NCBI GenBank assembly: GCA_950295325.1 | Contig: OX485803.1 | Location: forward strand, 52,281,554 to 52,345,553 | DNA length: 64,000 nucleotides | From: Polytrichum commune | Taxonomy: Eukaryota > Streptophyta > Polytrichopsida > Polytrichales > Polytrichaceae | Direction of reading: 5' to 3' | Shown here: piece by piece, positions 1 through 12,591 of the stretch | Numbering within the stretch: the stretch's first letter is position 1 | Layout: the number at the start of each line of letters is the position of its first letter | Made by a program: the position numbers and the translations under genes | The notes under the pieces: generated by a model | What the model saw: only the letters and a program-made list of their open reading frames with translations | What the model was told of the DNA's origin: nothing | Database searches by the model: none

Positions 1-2146
1 GTGAGCTGACAATCTCAGTACAGTACTGTTGCCACTTTTCTACATATCATTGAAAAACAAAACACATAAAAACATTAATTTTTAATAAAACATAACATAA
101 TATGAAATTACATAACATCGGCCAAACCAACCCAACCCACTCTTGCCTGCCATGGCATTGAATATCAGCATGTGCGCCGTTTGCTCATGTGTAGACGTGA
201 TTAAGAAATTGGAGAAACTGGTTTAAGTATGCGGCGCGTTTCATAGTACTGTATTATTCTGGAGCTTTTAACTTACCTCGGGTGCAACCTGCCTTGGAGT
301 CAGAAGAGTGGTAACTTAAGCTATCGTGTACATGTTGCAGACTCGTGTGTAAGTATGAAGGCACACAATCTTGATGTGTTTGCCATGGCCATGGCCATCA
401 TGTGGGTGTGTGGAGAGGAATTAGGTAACCCACTAGTCGCTGTAGGTTTTGCAGGTTGGGTGAGGGGGGTTCCTGGACTGGTTCAAACCGATCGATCTGT
501 GGCGAAGAGTATAACTTCGGAGAGCTGAATTGGTTCGTTTCTAACTTACACCACACCTACATAATCCTCCCGTGTGTCTGCACGAATTTGAGCCCAGGAA
601 GCTCCGAAGAATTGCTGCATCAGCCATTTTTGCAAGAAAATGTTAGTACAAATCTGCACTACAGCCTTGGAATGAAGCTCAAACCGTGTGGGCCCTTTGC
701 CCTGTTCATGTGAACGAATTCTCCTGTCCCTCATAATGGTCACCTTCAAAATCTCTGTAGGTGTTGATGATGTGGTTTGGGGTGTAATTCTTGCTGTAGA
801 ATAGGAGAATTAGCTTCACTCTCTGGCTCTCCATGCATCTCTTGTCCAATTATGATGATGATGGTGGTGGGACTGACTGTCCCCATGTGAGACATTATAC
901 CGGTGAATTTGATAGGTCCGTTGTACTACTTGTATGAGTGGCGGGAGTCAGAGAGGGTTTGGCAAATGTCTTTGTGTGCTCAACTGGCCGGAAACGTGTG
1001 TACAGGAAAGATGAAAAATCATTTTTACTCATTTTTCTCTTTGGATGACCTATTTTGGTGATGTGGTCAAGAGCATTAGTGCCCAGTTGTGTGGGGCATT
1101 GTCTGGGGAGGTCGGTGAGTGATTCTAAATCTATGTTCTTGAAGAGATGAACTCAGACCACCCTAAGAATTTCCTCAAGAAAAGCCCCCGAAGTTGTGCT
1201 TGGGCGGTAATTGCTTTGGGCGCACCGAAATATAGTTCAGAGACAAAAAGACGGATCTTTGAATCGTTTTAACGTGGAAGCATGACCTTCACTGGAAACG
1301 TGTACCAGGTTGAACTTGGGCTTATCCCTGTGGCCGGTCTTCACAAATTCCTATGTCATTATGCGAGTCTGCCGAATTGGGGTTTTGTGACTGCTGCCGA
1401 ATCCACTATAGGTAAGACTATATACATACAAGATTCTTGTCCACTAGATAAATAGCCACCTATTTTACAGGCGGCGGCGATTCAATTGATGTTTGACTGA
1501 TCGTCGATATTTCTTGTTTGCAGCCATGGCGACATCATATGCCTTGTTTCAAACGAGTAGCCCACGAACTGTCCATAAGTGTGTATGTCGCACATGTGAG
1601 TGAAGAATGCTGCGTAGTGAGTGACCAACCTTGTTCTGCATGGAACAGTCACAACCTACAGCATCTTCATAAAGTGTGAGTGGATGAGCCAAAAAATCAC
1701 TCAGGAAACAATTCTGCAAAGTTGTCCCTTCACCGAATGAGTAAGCTGAATTTGAGGGAGTATTCCTGATGTCTGTTGGCTGCTGCTGAGAAAAAAACAT
1801 CTTCTTTGCAATTCATCAACCCGCCATGTATTGATCAAAACAGTATGACTTGGGATTGTGTGCAGATGAAGCCCTGAGAATTTGACTTTCGCCAAGGGCA
1901 GCTTAATTTGGAGTGGCTTACATTTCATGGGGTCTCTTGGTATGGAAACCTACATCCTGGAACAGCGAAGGTGGTGTCCGGCTGAACAGAGGAGATTTTC
2001 CATAGCACATCAGTTGGACTCAATTCTTTGTTCTCAAGTTAAATTGGGTTTTGTTAGAACCTCCAACTGCAGTCGAGAAGTTCTGGTAGTTGGAGTATGA
2101 ATGGTTGGTGGGTTCAACATTTGTTTATTGTGACTGTGGGGACAAT
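1..2146. other. Upstream region of the fucosyltransferase gene, no supported coding sequence
   Basis: I see no open frame here with family resemblance. A plausible leader intron runs from about 1411 (a GTAAG donor) to about 1523 (pyrimidine-rich tract ending in GCAG), and a TATA-like stretch (CTATATACAT) lies near 1418. These could belong to the promoter or 5' untranslated region of the downstream gene. The ATGGCC trinucleotide-like run near 384-400 is a short local repeat. No transposon ends were recognised. Confidence 0.3.
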
Positions 2147-3811
2147 ATGGATCAAGAGGGGCAACCAGTTTGCAAGATGATGAGCCCAGAGCATCACAGC
2201 AGGAGCAGCAAAACACTCTTCAGAAGCCCAAGTATAACTCGTGCGGCATTTGGGATGACTTTGAGCTCACTGCTTGCAATAGGAGTACTTATGCGCATGG
2301 AATTGCCACACATGACCTGGCCAGCTAATAACATCCATCATCATGAGTCGACAGTTCACATCGTGTCCGCACCACGTTTTGGCCCAAGGCCACTCCAAGC
2401 ACTGGAACTTGAGGAGATTAAGTACTCAGATCATGATTCCACTTGCTTGAGCAGGGTGCAACAAAACTGGTTCAGAAGAAATGAGCAGCAACATCCCATG
2501 TCACAAAGTTTGGAGCAGGCACTTGCAAACTACACACATACTGTGCATTCTCGATGTTCGACTGCTGCATTTTTTGAGAATTATGATGATGTCATGAAGA
2601 GTAGTAGTAGTAATGGATGTCAGTTTCTGCTTTACTATGAAGGCTATGAAGGTGTTGGCAACAGGCTGTTATCACTGGTATCTGCTTTTGCTTATGCACT
2701 GGTGACGCGGCGAGCATTGGTTGTTGATCCAAGAAAGGGTCATCTCTCCCAGCTTTTATGTGAGCCATTTCAAAACTCATCATGGCTCATCCCACCTCAT
2801 GTTGGGGACAGAGTGGTTCAGAAGGCAGTGACTCTGGAGGAGGCTGGGAATCAAAGGTTTGTGAACATAAGTTCTGTACGAATCAACATGAGACACGAAC
2901 AAACGGAGGGGGACGAGAAGTTTTTCTGCACAGAGTCCCAGCAAGACTTGCAGAATGTGACATGGCTAGTGTGGGAGAGCAACCAGTACTACGTGCCACG
3001 CCTATTTATGTTACCCGATTTCTGGCTTGTGTTGCGTCCTCTGTTTCCTGATGTGTCTCTCGTGTTTACACAGCTTAGCAGGTTCTTATGTCTTCCACAG
3101 AACGCAGTGTGGGACAAAATTAGACATGTTGAATCACATCTTGCTTCTTCAAGTGTTCAAGTGGGAGTGCAAGTGCGGCGACACAGCGTCCCCGACAATG
3201 CCAGCTTCTCTGCCCCTGTGCACAAGCTGATCATGAGCTGCTTACTTGACCATCAAATTCTTCCTAAACTCCCTGCCTTGCCTCGAAGCATTTTGATGAG
3301 CTTCGGATCACAATTGAAACCAAAACCAAAACCAAAGGTTGCGGTTTTGGTCACTTCTTTACGAAGCTATTACTTTGAGAAGATGAAGGAGATTTACACT
3401 GGGAAGAGTACTGAGGATGGAAGTGAAGTGACTTTCCACATGGTGAGCAAGGAGGGCATGGAGCAATATTCTTATGATCAAGCTGAGAAAGCTTTTGTGG
3501 AGATGTGGCTTCTCAGTTTCAGTGATAAGCTGGCAACTAGCAGTTGGTCAACATTTGGATATGTCGCGCAAGCCCTCGGAGGGTTACATCCATACATTCT
3601 GAATATTCGCGGCATGTCTCCTGAACCAAATCGTCCACCATGTACCATAGCCCAATCTAGAGAACCATGTCTGCAATATCCACATGTGAATCCTTCCGTG
3701 TGCACGAGTTGTCGATTGACGCCTGATCACAAAGATTGGGTTACACGACACATCAGACCATGTCAGGATGAAACCAGGGGCCTGCAGTTGTGCTCCTCCA
3801 GTTTAGTTTGA
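2147..3811 (+). CDS. FUT: Xyloglucan/arabinogalactan-type fucosyltransferase, GT37 family
   Basis: Encodes 554 residues, the usual length of plant GT37 fucosyltransferases, which transfer L-fucose from GDP-fucose to wall polysaccharides or arabinogalactan proteins in the Golgi. Seen: a short basic cytosolic tail and one membrane anchor at about residues 33-49 (type II topology); the YEGxEGVGNRLLSLVSAFAYAL block at 165-184; the GVQVRR nucleotide-sugar motif at 340-345; VLVTSLRSYYFEKMKEIY at 400-417; EMWLLSFSDKLATSSWSTFG at 452-471 followed by YVAQALGGL; and a C-terminal cysteine cluster at 499-522. All blocks are in the family order. The frame is open further upstream to 2090, but 2147 is the first ATG and leaves a proper anchor. 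No intron interrupts the frame, whereas many angiosperm relatives have one. A lysine-proline run (KPKPKPK, 391-397) is unusual. The acceptor specificity cannot be read from sequence. Confidence 0.93.
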   Translation: MDQEGQPVCKMMSPEHHSRSSKTLFRSPSITRAAFGMTLSSLLAIGVLMRMELPHMTWPANNIHHHESTVHIVSAPRFGPRPLQALELEEIKYSDHDSTCLSRVQQNWFRRNEQQHPMSQSLEQALANYTHTVHSRCSTAAFFENYDDVMKSSSSNGCQFLLYYEGYEGVGNRLLSLVSAFAYALVTRRALVVDPRKGHLSQLLCEPFQNSSWLIPPHVGDRVVQKAVTLEEAGNQRFVNISSVRINMRHEQTEGDEKFFCTESQQDLQNVTWLVWESNQYYVPRLFMLPDFWLVLRPLFPDVSLVFTQLSRFLCLPQNAVWDKIRHVESHLASSSVQVGVQVRRHSVPDNASFSAPVHKLIMSCLLDHQILPKLPALPRSILMSFGSQLKPKPKPKVAVLVTSLRSYYFEKMKEIYTGKSTEDGSEVTFHMVSKEGMEQYSYDQAEKAFVEMWLLSFSDKLATSSWSTFGYVAQALGGLHPYILNIRGMSPEPNRPPCTIAQSREPCLQYPHVNPSVCTSCRLTPDHKDWVTRHIRPCQDETRGLQLCSSSLV

Positions 3812-5539
3812 ATGACATAGCTCTGTTTTTTAATCATCATCACTGCACATGGGTTGAAGTGATTTTCTGTGTCAGGCTATTTGATCAGCCACAGGTTTGC
3901 ACATTAGCAGTGGCTGCATTTTTCCTCTCGAGAATTGTGAGAAAATTGGAGCTTCAGGCTTTGTAATTAAATTGCTGAGTAAGAAAATCTGCTCAGTCTT
4001 CCCAGCTTTTGTTGCAGCTCATGCTGTTGTAAATGTATGTCATAATACGATGATCATTCACTAAAATTTGATTTAAGTCCGTGATTGTAAGCATACCGAA
4101 CCACCTTCTGTACTGATATTTGTAGGTCTGACGACATGGATCTAATTGTATGTCAGGGATATATAGGAACGCATGGAACTGGCATGTTAATTCTTGGCTG
4201 CAATCTTGAAGCACATTCTGTCGTGTTATTGCTGAAATTCAGTGACCCTACACACGCAAACTTGTTGACGTTGAATCACGGTAGTTAAGATCTGTATTGT
4301 TGCTGCTTGCATTTGCATCTGCTCCTGTGAATTCCTTGCAAGCATCTTCAATTCTCAACTTTGTTCAATTCCTCCTCATGAACCTGTCTATTGCCCGAAA
4401 CAGAGCAGCAGTAACTTACAGCGGTTTAATATAATCTGAAGTGCAGATCCTGTGTAAAAATTGTGATAAGGTACTGTCAACAACAGTAAGAGCTTGCTGT
4501 GGAGGTGTTGTTGCACTGGTGATCACAAAAGATCAAGCAGCGGACCTACTGAATCATAACTTATAGAAGGTTTGTGAAGTCGGCGAGATCATCATGGTTT
4601 GATTGCACTTGAGTCTGTTATGCGTGCAGATAACTTAAACTTCAAACAGATAAAATTCCCCATTTCAGGCCTCTTTACCAGCATCATGGTGCCTATATAT
4701 TATTGTATGTACCTACCTAAGTATTTCAAAACTTTCTGCTCCAATAATATTGTCTCATGCACTTGATGTCGTCGAGTGACATCTGTCCATCTCAAGTGTC
4801 CACTTCGCTTTATGGAGTGAATTTCGCCTATGACAAGAAAAAGAGAAATGCTGTGCGTCATTCCTGGTCGAACGACATATCGATTTCTTATCTTCGGTTT
4901 TTCGCCCCACGCGCACACTAACATTGGGATAGGAAAGGATATCTAAGCGATTAATTGATTGATAGATTGAGCTGGTGGTGGTACTTAGTCGACATGGCCG
5001 CCTCCTCCATGCTATCGTCGTCCATCCTGCACTGCCCCACAATTCACTCCGCATGTAATTTCCATGTTGCTGGCCATGTGTTTCTGAATGCAATCGTAAC
5101 CCCTGAATGCTTTCGGAGCCCAATTTAGGTCTCTCATACATATGGTACTTTGAAATTGTACAATGTGAATATACTTGTGATGTGATTTTGTGGCAGATAG
5201 TGATAGCTTGTTGACTTGGAAAGTTGCATCTTGACATCCACACAATATAACTTGGTAAGAATTTGATGAAGGTTTCATATCATATCATTTATTATAAAGA
5301 GAGAATACACAATACGTATGAAAATGCTAAAAGCATTCAGAGGTTAAGACACTACGAATAACTTACTTATAGCCCGCTGGAGCAGGCTTCCGATGCGTAG
5401 CTTGGAATTCCAGCTATGGCAAGGAAGTGGTGAGGGATAGGATGGGTGGCATTCATTGATTGGGTTTTGGGTGTTTGCACGAATTGGGTATAGAGGAAAA
5501 TAGGATTTTTACCTGTTATTCTGAGGAAAGGTATCCGCA
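3812..5539. other. Intergenic region between the fucosyltransferase and DUF3119 genes
   Basis: Contains the probable 3' untranslated region of the upstream gene (first few hundred bases, AT-rich) and the leader of the downstream gene. Open frames here, for example on the minus strand near 4755-5243, lack any recognisable motif and look like chance. I recognise no transposon ends or RNA gene. Confidence 0.4.
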
Positions 5540-8500
5540 ATGAATGGTGCAGGCAGTCATGGTGCGTGCCGGAGGACCGCACCGAAGCCATGGATTTATC
5601 GGCCGTTCCTAGAAGGCTCTTCTTCTTCTTCCGTCCTTTGCAGCAAGAATGTGGATAGGTTTGAGCCTCTCCCGCGCTTCAAGAATGTGTCTGTACAAGC
5701 ATTAGTAAGCTCTCACTTCCCTTCCCTAACATTAACGATAATCTAATCTTTTTCATGTAGACATTATGTGTGCACATTGTTGAGCAGTTAATTTGTTGAG
5801 TTTTAGGGTTGAAGATTGGAGCTACAAATCGTCATGAAATTTTAGCTTTCACCCGAGTGGTGAGAAGTGTGTCTACAGACATTTTGTTGCCACTTCAGAT
5901 GTTGCATTTGAGTCTGCTCTACAGATCATATCCAATGCTTCTGAATCGGTTTCCATAACCAGGCAATAATCGATGGCAATCTTGACATTAAAGAGTGGAC
6001 AATACATGTACTAGACTAGAAAATACTCGGCCCCTGCTAAGTTTGACCACCATAACCTGCCCATTTCATGGAAATGTTGTGGGTGCACATTGGTGAGCAG
6101 TTATTTGGTTGAGTTTTAGGGTTTAGAGCTACAAATCCTCATGAAATTTTAGCTCTTACCTGAATGGGGAGAAGTTTGTCTGAAGACATTTTGTTGACAC
6201 TTTAGATATTGCATTTTGAGTCTGCTCTAATGATCATCTCCACTGCTCCTGAATCAATTTCCATAATCAGGCATAAGCGATGCCAATCTTGACATTGATG
6301 GGTTGACAATGCATGTACTAGAGAATGCATGTGTGCTTGTATGCTGCTGACTTATCTGGTTGAGCTATCCTTTGAAAACATGACCACAACATAGTGGCAT
6401 GAAAAGGATAAATGTTTTGAGGAAGGGAAGAGGTAGGGTTTAAATAGAAATTTGTCTTACATTGGAGACCTGCTATAACATTGGAAGGTGTTGAATTCTT
6501 TGGTAGTTTGGGAGGAAGAAAGCAGCGCCCAAAGTTGTGAGGGAGACGGTCATCCCAGAGCCAGATTACAGGATACCGATTGTCTTGCTAGGTAATCCCA
6601 CTTGCTCAATTCTAGAATGATAAGAGTACTGTCAGAACGTTCGTCCTTCAAGCCTTGTCCATTAGACTCAGATCTGTGAAGAGTTTCAGGGTCAATTGGT
6701 CGTTTCTGTGCAGGTCAAATGTCTCGCTGCCTACAATGGTTCATTATGTATGTTGTTGGCAAGCATGGTCTCTCCTACCTCCATTACTGAGAGAAACCTC
6801 TTGATTATAAGATGAAAACATGGCAACGAGTGAGAGCTTGTAGTTTTTTGAATTAATCCAAGAGATACCATGAACTCTGAAGGATCTTCTTAACCCTGTT
6901 GTGCAAAAATTGGATATGCTTCGTATTATTTTCACCATAATCAGGATTGAAATTGATCGGAGCGTGTTTGTGATTATGAATGAGTAGGGACTGCTGGGGC
7001 ACTAGCCTATGGTGACAACTTGCTCCCTGCAGCCCCTATTGGTCTTCTTGGCTTGCTCCTCCTGTTCCAGGTAGTGACCCTCACTTTTGTTCTCAATTCC
7101 TCATTATTCTACCTTAATCTCTTTTCTCCTCTCTTCTGGTAATTCAAGCTAGAATTCCAGAGTTCATGTGGCAAGAATATCACAGACAACAAGTTGCTCA
7201 GTGAATCTTACAGGCACTGACACACTCATGTGACCCTGCCTGTGTTGATGTTGGCAGACTACACGAGTACGGTTTGTTTTTGATGACGAAGGCTTGGTAA
7301 GATAACAGGCTTCTCTGTGATTATTTTTTCTGCCATTACTCATGCTCGGCATTGACTTGAGAATGCCAGTCAATACTAATTTATGTACCTTAAATGGATG
7401 AGCACAGAAGTTTTGTGACTGCTTAGTGGGGTCAATTCCTCATTTATATTTTTTGAGGATTTGCCTCCTTTGGGAGCCATAGCTTCACCCTGCAAACGCT
7501 CAGATTGAGGAGTTGAACTGTTCTTAATTGTGGTGCAGGAGGTGAAAGTTGGAAATGAACTGAATGAGTCAGGAGAAAATGTCTTTGTTGGGGGCAAGAA
7601 TAGGTGGAGGTCAGTTCAATTACCTTTCCATCTTTTTCCTACATACAAAGAGGCTGCTCTTTTAAAGGTCTCTGCATTTTTCATGTGCTGCCAGGCTATT
7701 GATTTCCAGTTCCTATGAGCTTTGTGTCGAGCATTACATGTTAATATGTTTTTGGTGGAGGGTGATTTACAGCTATTCATCTTTTGTAAATTGGGAGCTT
7801 TGGTGGCCCAACTTCCCTGTACTGGTGTATTTTAAGGAGACTCAGACAAAGCCAGAAGGCCAGATCCACTTCTTCCCTGTCATCTTTGTAAGAATCTCAC
7901 AACAATTTCTGTAACTGCTTATTGATAATGGATTGTTAGAACTTAGTATGCCTGCAAATGACTGCAATTCCCCTTTTTACCTCCATATCCTATTCTCGCA
8001 AGTTGCTCTTTGCAGAGAAAATACTTGAATATACACTTGCAAAGATGAGTTTTTGTCCGTCAGGTTACATAAGAAGCTACACAATAGAGCTATCCCCTAG
8101 TTCAATGGGACGTTTGGTCGGGAGTTGGTTGTTCTGCATACAACACTTTCCATGTTCAGTAGATTTTCTGGTGCATGCTTGAAGTTGATGTCATGGTTTG
8201 AGTGAAGAGCAACCTGTTTCAGTTCATTGAGGGCCAAACTCCTTTTAGCACCTCTTGGCATGCCAAAATGAGTTCGGCCATCAATGCACCAATACAGAAT
8301 GTTCTTCTTTCAAACCCCATACCAACTCCAAGCATGCACTGAAAAACTTACCGAACATGGAATGTGTTGTATGCAAAACTCTCACTGAGTTAAAGGATAA
8401 CCCTACTGTGATGACTACTGTTGTGAAATGTTCCTTTTTCCAAAAATATTTCCTTCAGGCATACAAAAGAGTTGTATGTTATTTGTGGAACAAGTGCTGA

Positions 8501-8596
8501 AGTTGTGGAGAGTTGGGGTGTGCACAGAATGGAAAGCAACTGTATGATGTGATGGTGGAGCGCGCGGGCCCTTCCAAAACAAGTGGTCCTAAATAG
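5540..8596 (+). CDS. DUF3119-family protein, probably plastid membrane; seven exons
   Basis: Exons 5540-5704, 6507-6591, 6988-7070, 7258-7296, 7539-7609, 7773-7887 and 8528-8596 all use GT-AG junctions and keep phase, giving 208 residues with a TAG stop at 8594. The product matches the plant/cyanobacterial DUF3119 pattern: PKVVRETVIPEPDYRIPIVL (about 63-82), a hydrophobic segment AAPIGLLGLLLLFQ (98-111), TTRVRFVFDDEGL (112-124), SGENVFVGG, then SSFVNWELWWPNFPVLVYFK and IHFFPVIF near the end, closing with NGKQLYDVMVERAG. The cyanobacterial relatives have no known role. The first 55 residues are rich in Arg and Ser with few acidic residues, fitting a plastid transit peptide (inference). The start is the first ATG in that frame; exon 1 is the least certain part because transit peptides are not conserved. 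Small exons of 39-165 bases explain why no single long frame is seen. Confidence 0.85.
5760..6335 (+). repeat. Diverged tandem duplication inside intron 1 of the DUF3119 gene
   Basis: Two units, about 5766-6018 and 6078-6330, share long colinear blocks: GTGCACATTG then GAGCAGTTA, GTTGAGTTTTAGGGTT, GAGCTACAAATC, ATGAAATTTTAGCT, AGACATTTTGTTG, GAGTCTGCTCTA, CAATCTTGACATT and GCATGTACTAGA (variant in unit 1). The period is about 312 bp, with many substitutions and small gaps. This accounts for most of the 802-bp intron. Confidence 0.8.
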
Positions 8597-10169
8597 GTTG
8601 CTAGGTGTATCTTTGCATGTTGAGGTGCGTGGGATAAAATGAAAAATGTTTGTACAATACATTCATGTGAGATATAACTTGGTATATAGCAAGTTGTACA
8701 TGGAAAGCTTTCACATCATTTTGGGTCTTTACTCGCACACTGTGAATGTTCAGAACCTTTCACTTTATATCTTTCTGTTTATTATCACTGGACTTTGTCA
8801 GGAACTTGCAGCAATACATTGGCTATATCTTCTGTGGCCTACGAGTCTTCATGAAATGACTGCCAGCAGCCTTATATACCTTGTGAATTGAGAACAATTA
8901 AAGATTGTCAAACAGCTTTAGCTGCCCTTTAGGTATGGAACGATGACCTCAAAGTCCTTCACGGAATGACCTTGTGTACAAAGTACGAGTGCAGTTTGAA
9001 ATCTCCCCTCCTTTTGGATTTACCCTTATTATATACTCTTATCTATGATTGAAGTATACTCAGCTTATTGTCAAGCCCATAGCCACAGAAATAGGAGTGC
9101 AGTTTTTGGCTTAGCCTTGGCTCTAGTTTGATATGTGTTGCTTTCTCTTTAACGACCTGTTAATAAAACATACCGGTTCTCCCAGATTTCACTATGTGCA
9201 CATTACGCGCTTAGCCAAATTTCAATCCTGCAGTCAGCATGAAGAGGTACTAAACTGAATTGTTGATGACATAACAATACTGTGATGATGTAAGAGTACT
9301 CCAGTAGCAATGGGGAATTGTGTAATTCAGGGTTCCAGGGCCTCACAAAAAAATAGAGAAGGCCATGAGTACCCTATGCAAGGTCTCTCTGAATTTGATG
9401 CAATGTCTCTGGTAGATGTGAATCGGGCATTTCTCTGATAAATGGAATGCCAGCAATTGGCATACTGAGGTAACCACCACCATAAGAGTCCCAAGCAACA
9501 GGTCTTGTGCCACTGTCAAAGTTGTAAACCTACTATCATGGTAGATATACAGGAAAAAAGAAAAAAGAAAAAAGAAAAGAAAAGAAAAGGTGACAAAGAA
9601 TGTGTCGTGTAGGACTTGTATGGTGGTTACTTAGTGAGTAGCCATGTCAGTAAGGATGGGTTTCTATATTTGTCGTTGACCCACTAGATTCTAGATAATA
9701 ATGGATTGGATGTGTTCTCATGAAGATTGCAAAAACAACCAAACGGCCACATTTTGGTCACCTTTCATGGAGTGCCGTAACCATGGGCCACTAGAGTTTT
9801 ATGCGCTCACTAAACATATAAGATGATAGTGGTTGGTTGGCACATACAAACCCTATCCCACTAGATTTTATCTGCATTTATCCTTATTTCCACCAAAGTC
9901 TGGTGCGTGAGCAACTCTAAGCTTACTAGATTTCGAGTGACAATGATGCCATTTCTATTTTTGAAGTCCTAAAGAGGGATGAAATAGTGGGTTTAATCCT
10001 TCTTTGAGAATTTCTATTAAGAGCTCGTGAACTCATCGTGTGTTGAAGCCTATTTTGAAAGTTAGGGGAATCTCCTTGGACCTCCTCGTGCCAACCCAAA
10101 AAACATTAAAAAACTTTAGGATTTAAAATTGGGTTTCTCCAAGGGGCATGCTACCCTAAATCTCAAATC
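8597..10169. other. Gene-free stretch after the DUF3119 gene
   Basis: The first part is presumably 3' untranslated sequence. The only structured item I see is a purine microsatellite, AAAAG/AAAAAG units, at 9550-9588. No coding family or transposon end was recognised. Confidence 0.4.
9550..9588 (+). repeat. AAAAG-type purine microsatellite
   Basis: A run of A-rich units punctuated by single G residues, first six bases then five bases long. Confidence 0.9.
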
Positions 10170-10395
10170 AACCAAGAGATGGTTTTTGAAAATAGTCCAA
10201 GTGACCATGAAACACGATCCATTCAATTCCATGGATGAATCCATGTAGACTTTACATCCATCTTGCACTCACATACTCCGTTGGTCCCTCAAGCATAGTG
10301 TGAAGCAAACTTGGACCGGCTCTGCCTTTTCCACCAATGAGAGCTGCTTGAAGTGTAATGGTCACGGGCTCTCAGTCTCGTGTGTGAAGTGGCCC
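10170..10395 (+). mobile_element. Tourist-like element family A, truncated right part
   Basis: Matches the right half of the full family A copies: GTCCAAGTGACCATGAAACA, TACATCCATCTTGCA, TACTCCGTTGGTCCCTCAAG, GGACCGGCTC, CACGGGCTCTCAGTCTCG, ending GTGTGTGAAGTGGCCC. The left half is absent; the sequence left of about 10170 does not align. TAA follows the terminus. Confidence 0.85.
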
Positions 10396-11909
10396 TAAGA
10401 AGATGATTGTGTGGATGACTTGTATTCAAACATTATCACAAAGCTCATATTGGGCCTCTTGGTCATTTAAGGATTAAGGTTTAACATTACCAAGACAGCC
10501 GAGAAACGGTAACACCTCTCACGGTGTCTACATAATTGGACACCTCTAATCACTTCAAAAACCCTCACCATGATTAGCACATACTTTGTGCACGACTTGA
10601 GACCAAAACTCATGCTTGCAAGTTGGTGGGGCGGGGCTTTTTGGATGAATATGTGTTTTTTGGAAGCATTTACATGCACCTACGATAGTGGAGCTTTGTC
10701 TCGAGTTTGTTAACCATCTTTTGACAACTTGATTTTCAATATCAAGCTAAGATCGAGGTTGTAAAAAAATAGAAGTCCAAATGTCTAGAAGTTCAAATTG
10801 GGGATTGAACCTTGAAATTGCTCCACAAAAAGGAGAAACCTAAAAAATCCAACATTTTAGGCACATGCAAGGGGTCAAGAATCTTTGTTTCCCTCTTGCA
10901 AGCTCAACCTCAGTTGTTTGACTCCTTCCATAGAAGATTGGCATAAAACATGCATAATGCCCCCTTCCCACTTGACTTTAGCTAAGCCTAAAAGTTGGTT
11001 CGAAAAACATGGCCTTCACACCATCAACACTATCTAGTCCCGAGCCTAGTTGGCAAATGATGTGGCATGGTTTAAAAGTGGAGGTCTTAAGCCTCAAGCA
11101 CCGACCCTTCCATCAGTACCTAGACATGAGGCAAGAATGTAGGACCTTTAAAAGTGTCGCCTCCTGCCCTTGTGATTGGTTGCTTTTAGTCTTAGCTATG
11201 AGGGCACGAGGAGATCCATTAACAAAAACCGATGATAGGATAGATGAGTAGTAAGGCATTTGGGGATGGGACAAAAACTAGCCAACTTTCATTGCTTGGT
11301 AGAAAAAACAATGAACGTGTGTGAAAACTACTTCACTAAAACTTACTCGAAATCCTCCGGATCAAGTTCTTGTGAGTTCATTGGAATAGCTGGATGCCTC
11401 TGCTGTAATCGAGAGAGCTTTACCCGGTTTTTAAGAAAGACTTTGGTTATTTGGTAAAGTCATGTGGGAAGGGGTAATAAGCTTCCCCAACCATTGTAAG
11501 GGTGTGATAAATATAGTAATATAAAGGCGACTTTGATGGGAATTACATTGTTTCAAAAATACGTAAAACGTGTGGAACTTCAAGTCTAGAAAGAGGGGGG
11601 AGGGAAAGGGAGGAAGAAGAAGATTCCAAAAAAGCTTCAAATTTTAATTTGGTTGACATTTTATTTGAGAATAAATTGCAATTTTGAGCATTAGATCCGA
11701 AACCGCTAGTCCTCGGGTGTTGCTTCATGTTCATGATTTTGTCGGCTTTGAATCTTTACCCATTGGATTGCCTCATCTCAACGGCAACTCCTTTTGACAA
11801 TGTTGGGGCTAATCTATTTGCTATATGCATATTCGGTTTCATAGTTATAATTTTCATGCTTGTAGTCATTCGGGTCCGGTCATGAATGAGCCTCACCCAA
11901 TCGCCCCAA
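10396..11909. other. Gene-free stretch between small elements
   Basis: Mixed AT-rich sequence with only short chance open frames. I see nothing with recognisable protein motifs and no paired termini. Confidence 0.4.
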
Positions 11910-12395
11910 GGGTGGACTCTTCATACCACATACGAACTAACATGAGTGTAATTAGGGGTATTAGTTGAGGCATTATTGCACATAATATACATAAGGGAGA
12001 GGTATTGTTTTTCTCTAGTGTGCACGGTTAAAACGACCATTAAGAATTTTAAAAGTAATTTTAGCTTTACCAGAGGGGGGGCCTAAAGGTTAGAATTGTT
12101 TTTGCTAGTTTCATCCAATTTATATCTTTGTCCACTATCATCATATGGTGATAGTTTCCAATGACTTGTATATGTAATAAGGGCCTATTATTTTATGATT
12201 TATATGTTTGTGTATGTAGTGGAGGCATTTATCACGTTAAATTGAAAAGAATACTATAAACACACAAGTCCATTTTTCCAGCCTATTGTTAGTACATATA
12301 TATTTGTTCTTCTCTATAGAATTCTCGTATATAAGGGGTTTTTATTTCACAGTCACCCATGCATGTCGTTTAGGTTTCCAATGAAGAGTCCACCC
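11910..12395. mobile_element. Possible 486-bp TIR element ending GGGTGGACTCTTCAT
   Basis: A perfect 15-bp inverted repeat, GGGTGGACTCTTCAT at 11910-11924 and its complement at 12381-12395, bounds 486 bp of AT-rich noncoding sequence. I could not find a convincing target duplication. A further GACTCTTCATTG motif occurs at about 13240 in the orientation of the left end, so the motif may belong to a larger family or an LTR edge. Confidence 0.4.
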
Positions 12396-12591
12396 CTAGG
12401 TGTCACGTACCTCAATACATAAACAATTACAGCACAAAATACAATTGTGAACTTTCAATACATTATTTATGAAAACTTTCCCTTAACAAATACAATATGC
12501 TTTTATAAGCTCGAACCACCCGACCATAGGAGGGAGACAAAAGAAAAGATCCCCTCTCCTCCCCTTAGCTCTCTCTTATATCCCCAAAGAG

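Noticed and set aside
4755-5243. 162-codon minus-strand frame
   Set aside because: No domain, high Ser/His/Cys content typical of chance frames, and no supporting splice or start context.
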